A stretch of DNA of 64,000 nt from Planctomycetota bacterium (GTDB taxonomy: Bacteria; Planctomycetota; Planctomycetia; Pirellulales; Lacipirellulaceae), in contig JAJDED010000050.1 of NCBI GenBank assembly GCA_029259915.1, positions 62,001 to 126,000 of the forward strand, in the 5' to 3' direction. Below are positions 1-9,002 of this stretch, one piece after another; position 1 is the first letter of the stretch; the number at the start of each line of letters is the position of its first letter. The notes below the pieces were generated by a model that saw only the letters and a program-made list of their open reading frames with translations, did not search any database and had not been told where the DNA came from. The position numbers and the translations under genes were made by a program.

Positions 1-985
1 CGTCCTCAGCTTCTTGCCAAACGAGGCGAGTCATGTCCGCATCGTTGTACACCGAAGGGATGCTCACGTGAAAGGCCACCTCGATCTCGGTGCTGGTGAT
101 CTCCCCAACGCCACGGGCCACTTGACGAATTTTCTCGATCGTGTGTGATCGCACAGAGGCATCGAGCGTTCGGACGGTCCCCCACAATTCGACCGTGTCG
201 GGAATCACATTGGGATTCTCCCCGCCGCGAAGTTGTCCAATGCTCACCACAACGGCTTCGAAACTATCGCTTGCCCGGGGGACGAACTGATAGAGGGCGT
301 TGATCAATTGTGCCGAGGCGGCAATCGGATCTCTCGATTCGTGTGGCCGAGCACCGTGTCCTCCCTGCCCGTGGACTGTCAGATGGAGTGAATCGCAATG
401 CGCGGTGAGGGGACCGGAGCGCATGCCAATCTCCCCGGTGCGCCGCGTGGGGTCGACGTGCAAAGCAAAAATTGCCGACACGTTTTCCAGCACGCCAGCT
501 TCGATCATCTGCGCAGCGCCCGTGGCTGTTTCCTCGGAAGGTTGAAAAATCGCACGCCACGCAACCGGCCAGGGAAGACTGCCGCTGCGTTCCAAGGAGG
601 CAAGAGTCGCCGCTACGCCGTAGATGATCGCCGTGTGGGCGTCGTGGCCGCAGGCGTGCATGATTCCTTGATTGGTGCTGGCGTAGGAAACTTCCTTTTC
701 ATCTTGAATCCGCAGTGCATCGATGTCGCCGCGCAAGGCAACTCGGGCGGTGTCCGGCGATTCTGCTATGTCGCCATTTTGAAAATCATTTTCGGCAACA
801 ACCCCACACCCATCGGGGCCCATGCGCACTTCGAGTTCCAGCTTTCCGAGAAGCTGGTAAAGATGCAAACTGGTTTGGAGTTCTTCGCCACTCGGCTCGG
901 GGTGTGCATGCAAGTGGTGTCGCAACGCAACGACATCGGAGACACAATTGTCGACAGCCCGATCAAGTTGCGATTTCCAATCCAT
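1..985 (-). CDS. M20-family metal-dependent amidohydrolase (partial)
   Basis: The gene runs off the left edge, so its C-terminus is missing; about 328 residues are visible from the ATG at 985. The protein matches the M20 aminoacylase/hippurate-hydrolase type, which cleaves N-acyl or amide bonds with two metal ions. Visible signatures are an early HHLHAHPEPSGEE, then ALRGDIDAL, the metal-binding MHACGHDAHTA, and EETATGA, which carries the catalytic glutamate pair. A GQGGHGARPHESRDPI segment in the dimerisation (lid) domain follows. No signal peptide is seen, so a cytoplasmic enzyme is likely. It lies 17 bases downstream of mqnD on the same strand and is probably cotranscribed with it. The substrate cannot be told from sequence; N-acyl amino acids, hippurate or diaminopimelate derivatives are all possible. 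Confidence 0.9.
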   Translation of the reverse strand, partial: MDWKSQLDRAVDNCVSDVVALRHHLHAHPEPSGEELQTSLHLYQLLGKLELEVRMGPDGCGVVAENDFQNGDIAESPDTARVALRGDIDALRIQDEKEVSYASTNQGIMHACGHDAHTAIIYGVAATLASLERSGSLPWPVAWRAIFQPSEETATGAAQMIEAGVLENVSAIFALHVDPTRRTGEIGMRSGPLTAHCDSLHLTVHGQGGHGARPHESRDPIAASAQLINALYQFVPRASDSFEAVVVSIGQLRGGENPNVIPDTVELWGTVRTLDASVRSHTIEKIRQVARGVGEITSTEIEVAFHVSIPSVYNDADMTRLVWQEAED

Positions 986-1002
986 AGCAATTTTATTGCA
1001 CT

Positions 1003-1875
1003 TTATGCCTCGACGAACTCGGGAACGATCAACTCGGGCAGAATCCCCTGCTCGTGCCCCATCGCTAAAAATTTTGCAACCGCTTCGCGGCCCTTGGCAC
1101 CGAAATCGAGCGTCCAATCGTTGACGTACATCCCCACGAATTGGTCCGCCTTCTGCTGGTCGAGATCTCTGCCGAATTGGTGCGCATACTCCAAAGCCTC
1201 GCTGCGATGATCCAATCCATACTTAATACTTGCGTGCAGAAGCCGCTGGACTTCCTCGATTGTTCCCGCTCCCAGATCTTTGCGGATGGCGTTCGCACCT
1301 AGCGGCAACGGCAACCCCCCGGTAAGTTCTTGCCACCAGACGCCCAGGTCGACGATCAGCTTCAGATCGTTCTCGGCGTAGGTAAGCTGTCCTTCGTGAA
1401 TAATCAGTCCCGCATCAACCTGTTGATCTTGGTATTGGCCTGCGCACACCGCGGGAATGATTTCGTCGAACGGCACCAATACAAAATCAAACTCTTTGCC
1501 GAGGCATAACCGCAAGGCAAGAAACGCACTGGTCAGCTTGCCCGGCACGGCAATCACTCGGTTCGCTAAATCGGCAACAGTGGACTCTTCGCGAGCCACC
1601 ACCATCGGGCCATAACCGTCGCCCATGCTGGCCCCGCAAGTACACAGCAGGTATTTGTCGACCAGATACGCGTAGGCATGGATGCTCACAGCAGTGAGCT
1701 CCAACTCCCCTTCGAAAGCACGTTGATTCAGCGTTTCGATATCGACCAGTTCGTGGGTAAACCGGAATTCTCCGGTATCGAGATGATCGTTCGCCAAAGC
1801 ATGAAACATGAAGGCATCGTCGGGATCGGGGCTATGCCCCACGCGGATAAGTTGTTTGGTGTCGGTGGCTGTCAC
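1003..1875 (-). CDS. mqnD: 1,4-dihydroxy-6-naphthoate synthase (MqnD)
   Basis: The 290-residue protein has the periplasmic-binding-protein-like fold of MqnA/MqnD and carries the family signature HSPDPDDAFMF near the N-terminus. MqnD converts cyclic de-hypoxanthinylfutalosine to 1,4-dihydroxy-6-naphthoate in the futalosine route to menaquinone, so this organism probably makes menaquinone by that route. Further family-like stretches are VDIETLNQRAFEGELE and the central PLGANAIRKDLG. The start codon is GTG at 1875, with a GGGAG about ten bases upstream. Length is normal for the family. No other mqn gene is in the window. MqnA is the main alternative, but the HSPDPDD start fits MqnD better. Confidence 0.88.
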   Translation of the reverse strand: MTATDTKQLIRVGHSPDPDDAFMFHALANDHLDTGEFRFTHELVDIETLNQRAFEGELELTAVSIHAYAYLVDKYLLCTCGASMGDGYGPMVVAREESTVADLANRVIAVPGKLTSAFLALRLCLGKEFDFVLVPFDEIIPAVCAGQYQDQQVDAGLIIHEGQLTYAENDLKLIVDLGVWWQELTGGLPLPLGANAIRKDLGAGTIEEVQRLLHASIKYGLDHRSEALEYAHQFGRDLDQQKADQFVGMYVNDWTLDFGAKGREAVAKFLAMGHEQGILPELIVPEFVEA

Positions 1876-2101
1876 TTCCGGGTTGCTCCCTGTCTGCTTA
1901 GGTTTGCAGAGATGTTCTGAACTTCCGCACAGCGCTGGCGATATGGCTGCGAGATGGCAATAGAGATCGAATCACAAGCCCGATCATAAGCGTGCTAGTG
2001 TAACCCCGTCAATCCGCCAGACCCCGATCGGCGAAGAGAAGCAATCTGCGCGCAGCCGGATCGATTCGCAAGCTGATTTGCTAGGGAAATGCCCTTGGCT
2101 A

Positions 2102-2563
2102 TTAGGCTTCCAGTGAAAAAGACTCGCCGGCCGAATAAGTATCGATTTGGACCGGTGGCGGAGCGAAAGTGCTCGTCTTAGGCGAAGGCGTCTCTATTTT
2201 CTCGCTGGCGAGTTTCCAGGTTTCGCGCTCGAAGTGCAAAAGACGCAAGCAATCGTCGAGTTTCTCCAATTGGCGATTCACGCGACAGGCAGCCAGTTCT
2301 CGATAGATAAAGGCATATTGTTCTTCGAACTGTTTGGAAATCTCGCCCTTATCACCGGCTGTGCTGAGCGCGAGTTCTTCGACAATGTCCAGCATCCGGT
2401 TAAGCAACCGTTCAACCTCGGCGGAATCGGGATCGGTGTCCCCAATTTTTTTCGCCTGTTGGCCAAAGCGAATCGCACCTTCCAACAGCATCAAATGAAG
2501 CTGCGGTTGCGAGGCGGTTTTGACTTTACTGTCGAGGTAGCTTGATTTCTGAGAATGCGACAT
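2102..2563 (-). CDS. fliS: flagellar export chaperone FliS
   Basis: This 153-residue helical protein matches FliS, the cytoplasmic chaperone that binds the C-terminus of newly made flagellin and keeps it from polymerising before export. Diagnostic segments are LHLMLLEGAIRFGQQA, which corresponds to the family's L-Y-x-G-A-I region, and a four-helix pattern through about residue 125. A proline-rich tail follows. It is the last gene of the flagellar run, 45 bases after fliD, the usual fliD-fliS order. No clear terminator is seen downstream. Confidence 0.9.
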   Translation of the reverse strand: MSHSQKSSYLDSKVKTASQPQLHLMLLEGAIRFGQQAKKIGDTDPDSAEVERLLNRMLDIVEELALSTAGDKGEISKQFEEQYAFIYRELAACRVNRQLEKLDDCLRLLHFERETWKLASEKIETPSPKTSTFAPPPVQIDTYSAGESFSLEA

Positions 2564-2608
2564 CCTTGATCTCTCATCTACTGGGTGCTAGTGAATGCAA
2601 AGTTTCTG

Positions 2609-5600
2609 TTAGCGGGAGGATATCGACAGCGGCGGAATCGGCTGCAGGGCGTTCAAAGCGGCCTGGCTGGCCTGCAACCCGCCAATGACTTGTTCGAGTT
2701 GGAAGAACTGTAGCAGCAGCCGTTCCCGCTGCCGGTCTAGCGATGCGTTGAATTGATCAATCCGAAGTTGATTGCTGTCGATAGTCGCCTGCAACGTGTC
2801 GTTTCGACTGGTGAGTACGCTATTGTCGGCACTCGCCAGCCGATCGATCACACTATTAATCTTCGCTACGACGCCGTTACTATCGTCGGAAAAAAACCTT
2901 TCCAACCCTGCGGAGTCTTGGGAGAAAGCATTCTGAAGCTTGCTCTTATCCAACTCCAGTTTGCCTTGGTCGTCGACTTCAATGCCAATCTCTGCGAGCG
3001 ATTGAAAACTGCCCAATCCGAAATAACGATCGGTCAACGCGCGGGAAAGATCCGTATCGACTTGCAGAGCTTCGTTGGTTCCGAAAAGCAGCCCGGTTGT
3101 GAGATCGGTCTCGTTGAACTCCGTCAGATCGTCCAGCTCGCTGCGCAAGGCGTTGTATGTTTTTATAAAGTCTTCGACCACAGCGACAAGGTCCGCATCA
3201 CTCTTCGCAACAGACACCGTCACTGGAGCGTCGCTGGGAGCAACGATGGTGAGATCGACGCCGGAAATGACTTGGTCAAAACTGTTCGTCGAGGAACTGA
3301 TTAGCACGCCCGAGCCAGCGATTGGCTGATCGCCTAAGACTATCAAAGCGTCTCGCGCCGAAGATGTTTCCTCAAATACAAAGCCTGAACTACCCGTGTC
3401 GAGTAAGATTTCGTTCGCCGAGCCCGTTTGGTCGACGACCAACGAAAGGCGATACCCGATACCGTCGAAAAATGTACTGGCCGTGACGCCGGAGTCGAGG
3501 TCGTTGATCCGCGCCGCGACCGTTTCCAACGCCCCCTGGCTGGCACTTTGCGCGGAAAACAATCCGATGCCGTCAACGGTCGTGGTAGTGCTTGCGGTAC
3601 TCAGAATCTTCAGCTCCGCAGCCGCCGTGCCGTTAATGTCTTCGACCTTTAGATTTTCAGTACCGCCAGCCGTGTCGGTGAGCAGGATACCGGTTCCCGA
3701 ACTATTGATGCTTGCCGTAACGCCAACGTTCTGCGTAACAGCGTCCGCGTTGATCGCATCGATCAGCTGCCCAACAGTCGTCACACCAGCGTGCACCCCA
3801 TTGAGGTCGAATGACAAAACTTTTTCCTGAGAATCCGTAATTCTAATGTCGCTGAAGTTTATGCCTGCTCCGTCATTGAGCGATGATAAACTGATCGACG
3901 TTTCCGCACCAGTAATGTCTGACAGATCCACCGAATAGCCGTTGGTGCCATCGACGACTTGGGTGTCGGTCCCATTGATGTCGATGGTGGTACTGGCGCG
4001 GGTCAAATTCAAGTCCGCAGCCAAAGTACCATTGATATCTTTCACGCCAAGCGTCTGTGAGCCGACTGCCGTGTTGGTGATCAGTATTCCATCACCGGTG
4101 CCGTTGATGCTTGCTTGGACTCCGATCGATGTCGCATTGATGGCGTCGAGTACGTCGCCTATCGTCTTGGCTTCGGAGCCTGCCGTATTGAGATCGATTG
4201 AAGCCGTTTGGCCGTTGGAATCGGTAATCGAAATGTCGCTGGCCGTAATACCAGTCCCGCCATTGAGGCTGGAAAGCAACGTCGCTTCACTCAAAGTTTG
4301 GCGATTGAGCGACGTGCTATTGACCGAGCCGACGGCTGCGTTGACGGCAATGCTCAAGGCATCGGCAGTTGTGGTGGCTCCGCTGTTGGCGACAATGAGA
4401 TTGCCACTGCCGCTGCTAGTGTCGGTAATTTGAATGCCATTGCGGGCCGAGTTGATCGCAGCGGAAACGTTCGCGTTCGAATCGTTGATCAGTCCGACAA
4501 TTTCGTCGAGTGTTTCGGCCGACGCCAGATCGACGGTGTCACTGCCTCCCGCTCGATCGGTAATCTGGATGTCGCCAAGCGTGCCAAGTCCTTGCCCCCC
4601 ATTGAGGCTGGAGAGCAGCGTATCACGCAGACCCGATACCAATCGACCACCAGTGATGACGCCAGCAGCGGCGGTTTCCGTAAGGCCCAAGTCGTCGGCA
4701 GCCGAACCCGTGAGGACGTTGGCAACGCTGAATGTTCCCGCGCCAGAGGTCAAGTCGGTGAGCTCGAGACGATTTCCGTCGGCTGCGATAGCCGCGGTAA
4801 TTTTTCCAGTTAAATCGACGTTGTTGTTGATCGCGTCGACTACGCCTCCAAGCGTCGTGACTCCAGACAGGTCGACTCCTGCCGAAGTCGTATCGGCAAG
4901 TGCGATCGTCAGATCGTCGCCCGTGGCGATGCGAATTCCATTGCCATCGTTGAGCCGCGATAGTTTGATGTCGGTGTGTAATCCGTAAACATCGGCTCCG
5001 GTCGCTTCGGATGCCGTGGTGCTGATTCCCGCCAGGCCAAGGTCGGCGGCGGTGGTGCCACCTGCCACTTCCTGTACCGTCAGCGTACTGGCTCCGCCCA
5101 CGCTGTCGGTGAGCTTGAAAGTATCGCCGGCTACCGAAGCCGTAACATTGATCGTCGCATCGGCGTTGATCGCACCGACAACGTCATCGACCGTCCGCGC
5201 TAAACTCAGATCGATAACCGCTGAGTTACCGCCGAGGTCTGTAATCTTGATCTGGCCACGCGAGACTCCCGCCCCACTATTCAACTCGTCGAGCGAAATA
5301 CCTTTATCAACGAAACCGCCAAAGCCATAGGACAAGGTGCCGATGCTTTGGACATCGTTGAGATCCTCGAAACGCTGGCTAATCAGCTGCTGCGACGTGG
5401 CCACCTGGACGGCCCGCACTTGAAAGTTGCCCACCGGTGGTTTGCCGCCCGAAACGAGCTCAGCGGTGAGTAACTCTTCGTTCTGAGATGTCACCGTTCG
5501 CGACTGAAATGGATCGCTCACATTGAGCTTGCCCAAGTCAAATTTCAGACTGAGCAACCTGCTGGACATGGTGGTAATCGCCAACTGCTGGGATTGCAGG

Positions 5601-5719
5601 TCTTGGGTCCGACCCAACAGCAAATCGCGCGGAACCCCCGCCACTTGCATTAATTGATCCACGGTATCCGTAATCGGAATCCCGGTGATCAGACCCACGT
5701 TGGAAGTAATTCGGCCCAT
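2609..5719 (-). CDS. fliD: flagellar filament cap protein FliD, expanded
   Basis: FliD caps the growing filament and helps flagellin assemble at the tip. The N-terminus (about 1-125, with GIPITDTVDQLMQVAGVPR) and C-terminus (about 780-1036, with DQVISGVDLTIVAPSDAPV and a coiled-coil end) are canonical. Between them lie five related modules of about 90-100 residues, at roughly 141-233, 250-348, 367-459, 480-575 and 609-706. Each starts near LSSLNGGxGI and carries DIxITD, a DAINA-like segment and GILITDTAxG, the pattern of flagellin hook IN domains. At 1036 residues it is about twice the common FliD length. It probably needs its own promoter because a strong fliC terminator lies upstream. Confidence 0.93.
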   Translation of the reverse strand: MGRITSNVGLITGIPITDTVDQLMQVAGVPRDLLLGRTQDLQSQQLAITTMSSRLLSLKFDLGKLNVSDPFQSRTVTSQNEELLTAELVSGGKPPVGNFQVRAVQVATSQQLISQRFEDLNDVQSIGTLSYGFGGFVDKGISLDELNSGAGVSRGQIKITDLGGNSAVIDLSLARTVDDVVGAINADATINVTASVAGDTFKLTDSVGGASTLTVQEVAGGTTAADLGLAGISTTASEATGADVYGLHTDIKLSRLNDGNGIRIATGDDLTIALADTTSAGVDLSGVTTLGGVVDAINNNVDLTGKITAAIAADGNRLELTDLTSGAGTFSVANVLTGSAADDLGLTETAAAGVITGGRLVSGLRDTLLSSLNGGQGLGTLGDIQITDRAGGSDTVDLASAETLDEIVGLINDSNANVSAAINSARNGIQITDTSSGSGNLIVANSGATTTADALSIAVNAAVGSVNSTSLNRQTLSEATLLSSLNGGTGITASDISITDSNGQTASIDLNTAGSEAKTIGDVLDAINATSIGVQASINGTGDGILITNTAVGSQTLGVKDINGTLAADLNLTRASTTIDINGTDTQVVDGTNGYSVDLSDITGAETSISLSSLNDGAGINFSDIRITDSQEKVLSFDLNGVHAGVTTVGQLIDAINADAVTQNVGVTASINSSGTGILLTDTAGGTENLKVEDINGTAAAELKILSTASTTTTVDGIGLFSAQSASQGALETVAARINDLDSGVTASTFFDGIGYRLSLVVDQTGSANEILLDTGSSGFVFEETSSARDALIVLGDQPIAGSGVLISSSTNSFDQVISGVDLTIVAPSDAPVTVSVAKSDADLVAVVEDFIKTYNALRSELDDLTEFNETDLTTGLLFGTNEALQVDTDLSRALTDRYFGLGSFQSLAEIGIEVDDQGKLELDKSKLQNAFSQDSAGLERFFSDDSNGVVAKINSVIDRLASADNSVLTSRNDTLQATIDSNQLRIDQFNASLDRQRERLLLQFFQLEQVIGGLQASQAALNALQPIPPLSISSR
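3602..5299 (-). repeat. five-module repeat array within fliD
   Basis: Translation of this stretch shows five consecutive hook-IN-like modules with the shared order SLNxGxG, xIxITD, DVVDAIN, GILLTDTA and AADLGL. The fourth and fifth modules are the most alike, for example ending in DINGTLAADL and DINGTAAAEL. The pattern suggests growth by internal duplication followed by divergence. Confidence 0.8.
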
Positions 5720-5723
5720 GGGC

Positions 5724-5820
5724 AGCGATTAGCTTTTAGCGGTTAGCTATTAGCCAGATAGGTTGAAGGTTGGTTTCCACGCTGGCAGCTAACAGCCAAT
5801 CGCTAATAGCTAACAGCCTG
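5724..5820. repeat. CTAG/TTAG-type inverted repeat between fliC and fliD
   Basis: A 13-base perfect inverted repeat, GTTAGCTATTAGC at 5743-5755 and its complement at 5803-5815, sits in a stretch rich in TTAG and CTAA words just upstream of fliD. It resembles the other CTAG-rich palindromes inside this flagellar locus. The function is unknown; it lies in the fliD leader or promoter region. Confidence 0.7.
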
Positions 5821-5912
5821 TAAAATATAGGTTGCCGGTGTGCGCGTAGTGCTAGCACTGGAGTTGTAAACTCTATCGAATATATCGGTCAGCGAGAGGG
5901 TGCCGGAGCAAC

Positions 5913-5951
5913 AAAAAAACCGGCTCGGCCGCGAAGGGCCGAACCGGTTTT
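5913..5951 (-). terminator. Rho-independent terminator of fliC
   Basis: Read on the minus strand, a 15-bp stem (5937-5951 with 5916-5930, one G-U pair) with the loop CTTCGC is followed by a run of T. The stem is GC-rich, contains CCGGTTCGGCC, and lies about 60 bases after the fliC stop. It should separate the abundant flagellin transcript from fliD. Confidence 0.88.
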
Positions 5952-5956
5952 GGGAT

Positions 5957-6007
5957 GTTTAATACTCGAACCTATTTAATACTCGAACGTGTTTAACGCT
6001 CGAACGC
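5957..6007. repeat. three tandem 17-bp repeats after fliC
   Basis: Three consecutive 17-base units with the shared core TTTAAtaCTCGAAC fill the gap between the fliC stop and its terminator (5957-5973, 5974-5990, 5991-6007). The third unit differs slightly, with AACG in place of AATA. Confidence 0.75.
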
Positions 6008-6010
6008 GTC

Positions 6011-8167
6011 TTACCTGAGCAAGGCCAACACGTTCTGCGGATTCGAGTTGGCAATCTGAAGCACCGTAGTGCCCGACTGCACAAGAATCTGAGCCCGCGT
6101 CAACTGGGCCGATTCGCTAGCGAAGTCTGCATCGCGGATCGAGCTTTCAGCATCGGTCAGGTTGATCAGCGTATCGTTCAAGGCTTGCTTATTGGTCTCG
6201 AGCGTGGTTCGCTGGAACGCACCCAATCGACCTCGAAGTGAAGTCACTTCGTCAATAGCCTCTTCAACGATCTTCGCAGCCGTATCCAGCTTGCCACTGT
6301 TCAGTTCCGAAGAACCACCAGTACCGAGCGAGAACAGCTTTCCGCTCACACCACCCAACTGGGCAGTGTTTACGCTACCAATGCCCAAACGTGCTTGCTG
6401 GTTGCTGACCACGTCGGGACCGAGTTGGAACAAAGCACCGCCACCAGTGATGGTGAAGCTAAGCGTTCCGGTCGTCGCGGCAGCGATTGTGGCGGTCACG
6501 TCCAACGTGGCCGTGTTGATCGACAACTGGTTGCCGTTACCAGTGGCGGAAACACCATTGACCGAAGCAATAATGTCGGCTCCCACGGTCCGCTTACCTT
6601 GGCTAATTGCCGTGGTAAACGTACCTGCTGGAGTTGCACCGGTCCCTTCGCTGATAACTCGCAGGTCGACTACGGAATTCGTGCCAAAGGCCGTCGATTT
6701 CAGTTCCAAAGTCGTGCCATTGGCAGTCGCGGCGACGCCGGTGGCATCGCTAACCAGGTTGATACCATTGACCAACTCAGTGAGAGATGTGTTTGCCCCG
6801 AAACTCAATACTTCGGCACCGTTCGAGCCTGCAAGCTCTAGCACAACAGCAGCAGTAATACCACCTGATCCAACACCACCAGCAAAAGCAGCTGCGGCAT
6901 TAAGATTGTTCGCGCCTGCACTTCCAGCGGTACCCGTGGTGGCATTGTAGTTGCCATCACCAGAGTTGACTGTCAGGACAGCATTAAAATCAGTCAGGTC
7001 ATTAATAGCGGTGTTGATTGCTGACAAAGCAACTGTTTCAGAGTCATCGACTGTAACGGTAATGACATCGGTAGTCGAGTTATATGTTGCCGTGGGTAAT
7101 CCAGTACCAATCGATGCATTTTCAGCAATTGTGATTGTAGTTCCATCACCACCTGTTCCCGTAGCTGCAGCTGTCACAACAATGTCTGCGTCGCCAGAGA
7201 CACGCCCAGTTGTTCCCAACGAAGCAACGGTGCCGGCAGCTGCAACATTTGCAGTGGTTACCGTACCGGTACCTGTTGCTGCAGAGGCGGTAACAATTTC
7301 AGTTGCGCCCTGGATCGCAGAGGCAATATCTGCCACCGTCGCGACACCAGAGGCTTGCGTCACCGTCACTTGCAAGATACCACCGCCGTCGATGGTTGCT
7401 GCGGCCGCACCGCCACCAAAGGTGACATTGATATCAGTAATGGTATTCAAGAAAGCTTCGTTGCCTGCGGCTGCAGTAATGGTGATGGTGTCATCTGCTC
7501 CACTATTGACTAAGGTGGCAGTTGCTACACCAGCTACGGCCGAGTTCGTCGCATCAATTGTTGCAGTCGAAGCAACAGGCGTAGTTGCAGCAGGTATATT
7601 TGCCACATCCACTTGAGCCTTCGTCGCAGCCGTCGATACACTGATGTCCACGCTCACCGACCCGGTAGAACCGAGGTTAGCCTGGTCAATCTTCAGATCG
7701 GTAATGCTGCTGAAGCTTGTGCCAGCAGTTGTAATAAAATCAAGACTGCCGTCCAGCAGACGTCGGCCTTGGAAGGTCGTGGTCTGAGCGATACGATTCA
7801 AGGCTTCGAGCGAGCTGTCAAGCTGCAACTGATTAGCAGCAATTTGCTCGTCGGAAAGGGCACCCGTGTTGGCACTCTCTGTGACCAAACCGCGGATATC
7901 GTTCAGCAGCGAGCTGACCTGCCCCAAGGCACTGTCGGCCGTGGCAATCACTTGATTCGCCCGGTCGGTATTGCTGATCGCACGGCGGATCGACGTGATA
8001 TCGCTCCGCAAGTTTTCGCTGGCGATCAAACCGGCTGGGTCGTCTTTACCTGTGTTGATTCGCAAACCCGTGCTCAACCGGGTCAACGCTTCGTTCAAGC
8101 TCGCATTCGATCGACCCAACGTGTTTTGGGCAACCAGCGAACTCACATTTGTGTTAATTCGAGTCAT
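6011..8167 (-). CDS. fliC: flagellin
   Basis: This is the filament subunit. The N-terminal D0/D1 domain (about 1-170, with TRINTNVSSLVAQNTLGRSN and RLSTGLRINTGKDDPAGL) and the C-terminal domain (about 590-718, ending in NSNPQNVLALLR) are typical. The central 400 or so residues form a variable, Ala/Thr/Gly-rich insertion that would face outward. Around residues 355-435 it carries a module that resembles a stretch of FlgL. I see no cysteine. At 718 residues it is longer than most flagellins. The gene has a 484-base leader after csrA, a ribosome-binding region AGGGGTG, and a strong terminator. FliW-CsrA translational control is likely from the gene order. Confidence 0.96.
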   Translation of the reverse strand: MTRINTNVSSLVAQNTLGRSNASLNEALTRLSTGLRINTGKDDPAGLIASENLRSDITSIRRAISNTDRANQVIATADSALGQVSSLLNDIRGLVTESANTGALSDEQIAANQLQLDSSLEALNRIAQTTTFQGRRLLDGSLDFITTAGTSFSSITDLKIDQANLGSTGSVSVDISVSTAATKAQVDVANIPAATTPVASTATIDATNSAVAGVATATLVNSGADDTITITAAAGNEAFLNTITDINVTFGGGAAAATIDGGGILQVTVTQASGVATVADIASAIQGATEIVTASAATGTGTVTTANVAAAGTVASLGTTGRVSGDADIVVTAAATGTGGDGTTITIAENASIGTGLPTATYNSTTDVITVTVDDSETVALSAINTAINDLTDFNAVLTVNSGDGNYNATTGTAGSAGANNLNAAAAFAGGVGSGGITAAVVLELAGSNGAEVLSFGANTSLTELVNGINLVSDATGVAATANGTTLELKSTAFGTNSVVDLRVISEGTGATPAGTFTTAISQGKRTVGADIIASVNGVSATGNGNQLSINTATLDVTATIAAATTGTLSFTITGGGALFQLGPDVVSNQQARLGIGSVNTAQLGGVSGKLFSLGTGGSSELNSGKLDTAAKIVEEAIDEVTSLRGRLGAFQRTTLETNKQALNDTLINLTDAESSIRDADFASESAQLTRAQILVQSGTTVLQIANSNPQNVLALLR

Positions 8168-8651
8168 TGAAACACCCCTGTCTAAAAAAACCAGTTTTCT
8201 TTGGAAGACCGGATACTGGGGAGTCCGATGACTCCGGCCTAACTTTTTACGTCACACGGCGCCGAGGACACTCGCCTCGCAATTCAATTCACCGTTGCAA
8301 ATTCTTTGCAGACAGCCCTCGGCTTCACTCTTCGCCATGCCTGTCGTTGGTCGCCGGGAAATGCCCCGTGTCCAACTCTAGGTCAGTTATCGTGCAATGC
8401 GCGCTGTAAACGCGCCTTTCCGGGTGGCGGACCGTCTATGGGCAGATATCGACTCGGCAAAATGGGTGCTTTAGGCCGAGAAGAGGATTTTTGGGGTGTT
8501 TTCGGCAACATATTACTTGAGGGGGTGTGCAACCGTTTCAAACCGCATATTTGAAACCTAATAAGCCGGCAGACAATCACCCACACGAATAATCGGTCAA
8601 AAGGTCCCTGGCGAAAAAAAGCCGGGATGAAGAGAAAATGGGACCCTGGCT
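8168..8651 (-). promoter_or_regulatory. long fliC leader and promoter region
   Basis: No gene is seen in these 484 bases; the short reading frames lack family features. On the minus strand the region ends with the fliC ribosome-binding site. Two features stand out. One is a perfect hairpin, GGAGTC-ATCG-GACTCC (8220-8235). The other is AGACAGGGGTGT (8172-8183), which overlaps the ribosome-binding site and agrees at 10 of 12 positions with the published CsrA consensus RUACARGGAUGU, although the core GGA is GGG. A weak sigma-28-like minus-10, CACGATAA, lies at 8387-8394 without a good minus-35. The promoter is not located with confidence. Confidence 0.55.
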
Positions 8652-8652
8652 T
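8614..8652 (-). terminator. possible terminator of csrA
   Basis: Reading the minus strand from the csrA stop, AAGCC-A-GGG pairs with CCC-GGCTT with one bulged base, followed by a run of T. The stem begins at the stop codon itself. The stem is short and bulged, so termination may be partial. Confidence 0.4.
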
Positions 8653-8885
8653 TATTCTGTGGCCCCAGCATTGGGACCCAGGAGCCGCGCGTCCTCAGGC
8701 TTGAGCATGGCCGCCTGACGGTTTTCGCGCTGGATTGCCTCATACACTTCCTGACGATGAACGGAAATCTCTTTAGGGGCGTCGATGCCAAGTTTTACCT
8801 TGTCGCCACGTACATCTACGACGGTAATAACGACATTGTCGCCAATGATAATACTCTCGTCGCGTTGTCTCGACAAAACCAACAT
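8652..8885 (-). CDS. csrA: carbon storage regulator / translational repressor CsrA
   Basis: This 77-residue protein is a typical CsrA. The first strand is [16 protein letters not shown] and the conserved RNA-binding end is [19 protein letters not shown]. CsrA binds GGA motifs in mRNA leaders and blocks translation. It lies between fliW and fliC, as in bacteria where FliW binds CsrA to relieve repression of flagellin. Its own ribosome-binding site contains AGGAG seven bases before the ATG, a GGA that could allow self-regulation. The C-terminal tail (about 60-77) is longer than in the shortest family members. Confidence 0.96.
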   Translation of the reverse strand: MLVLSRQRDESIIIGDNVVITVVDVRGDKVKLGIDAPKEISVHRQEVYEAIQRENRQAAMLKPEDARLLGPNAGATE

Positions 8886-9002
8886 CGCTCGCTCCTGATC
8901 GGCTGGGCTGCGCCCTTTGAAATATGATGGGGTGTTTACTCTTAGTTTGCTTCAGTTCTATTTATTAGCCTGTCAAAACAGACATGTGTGTTTCCTAAAT
9001 AA

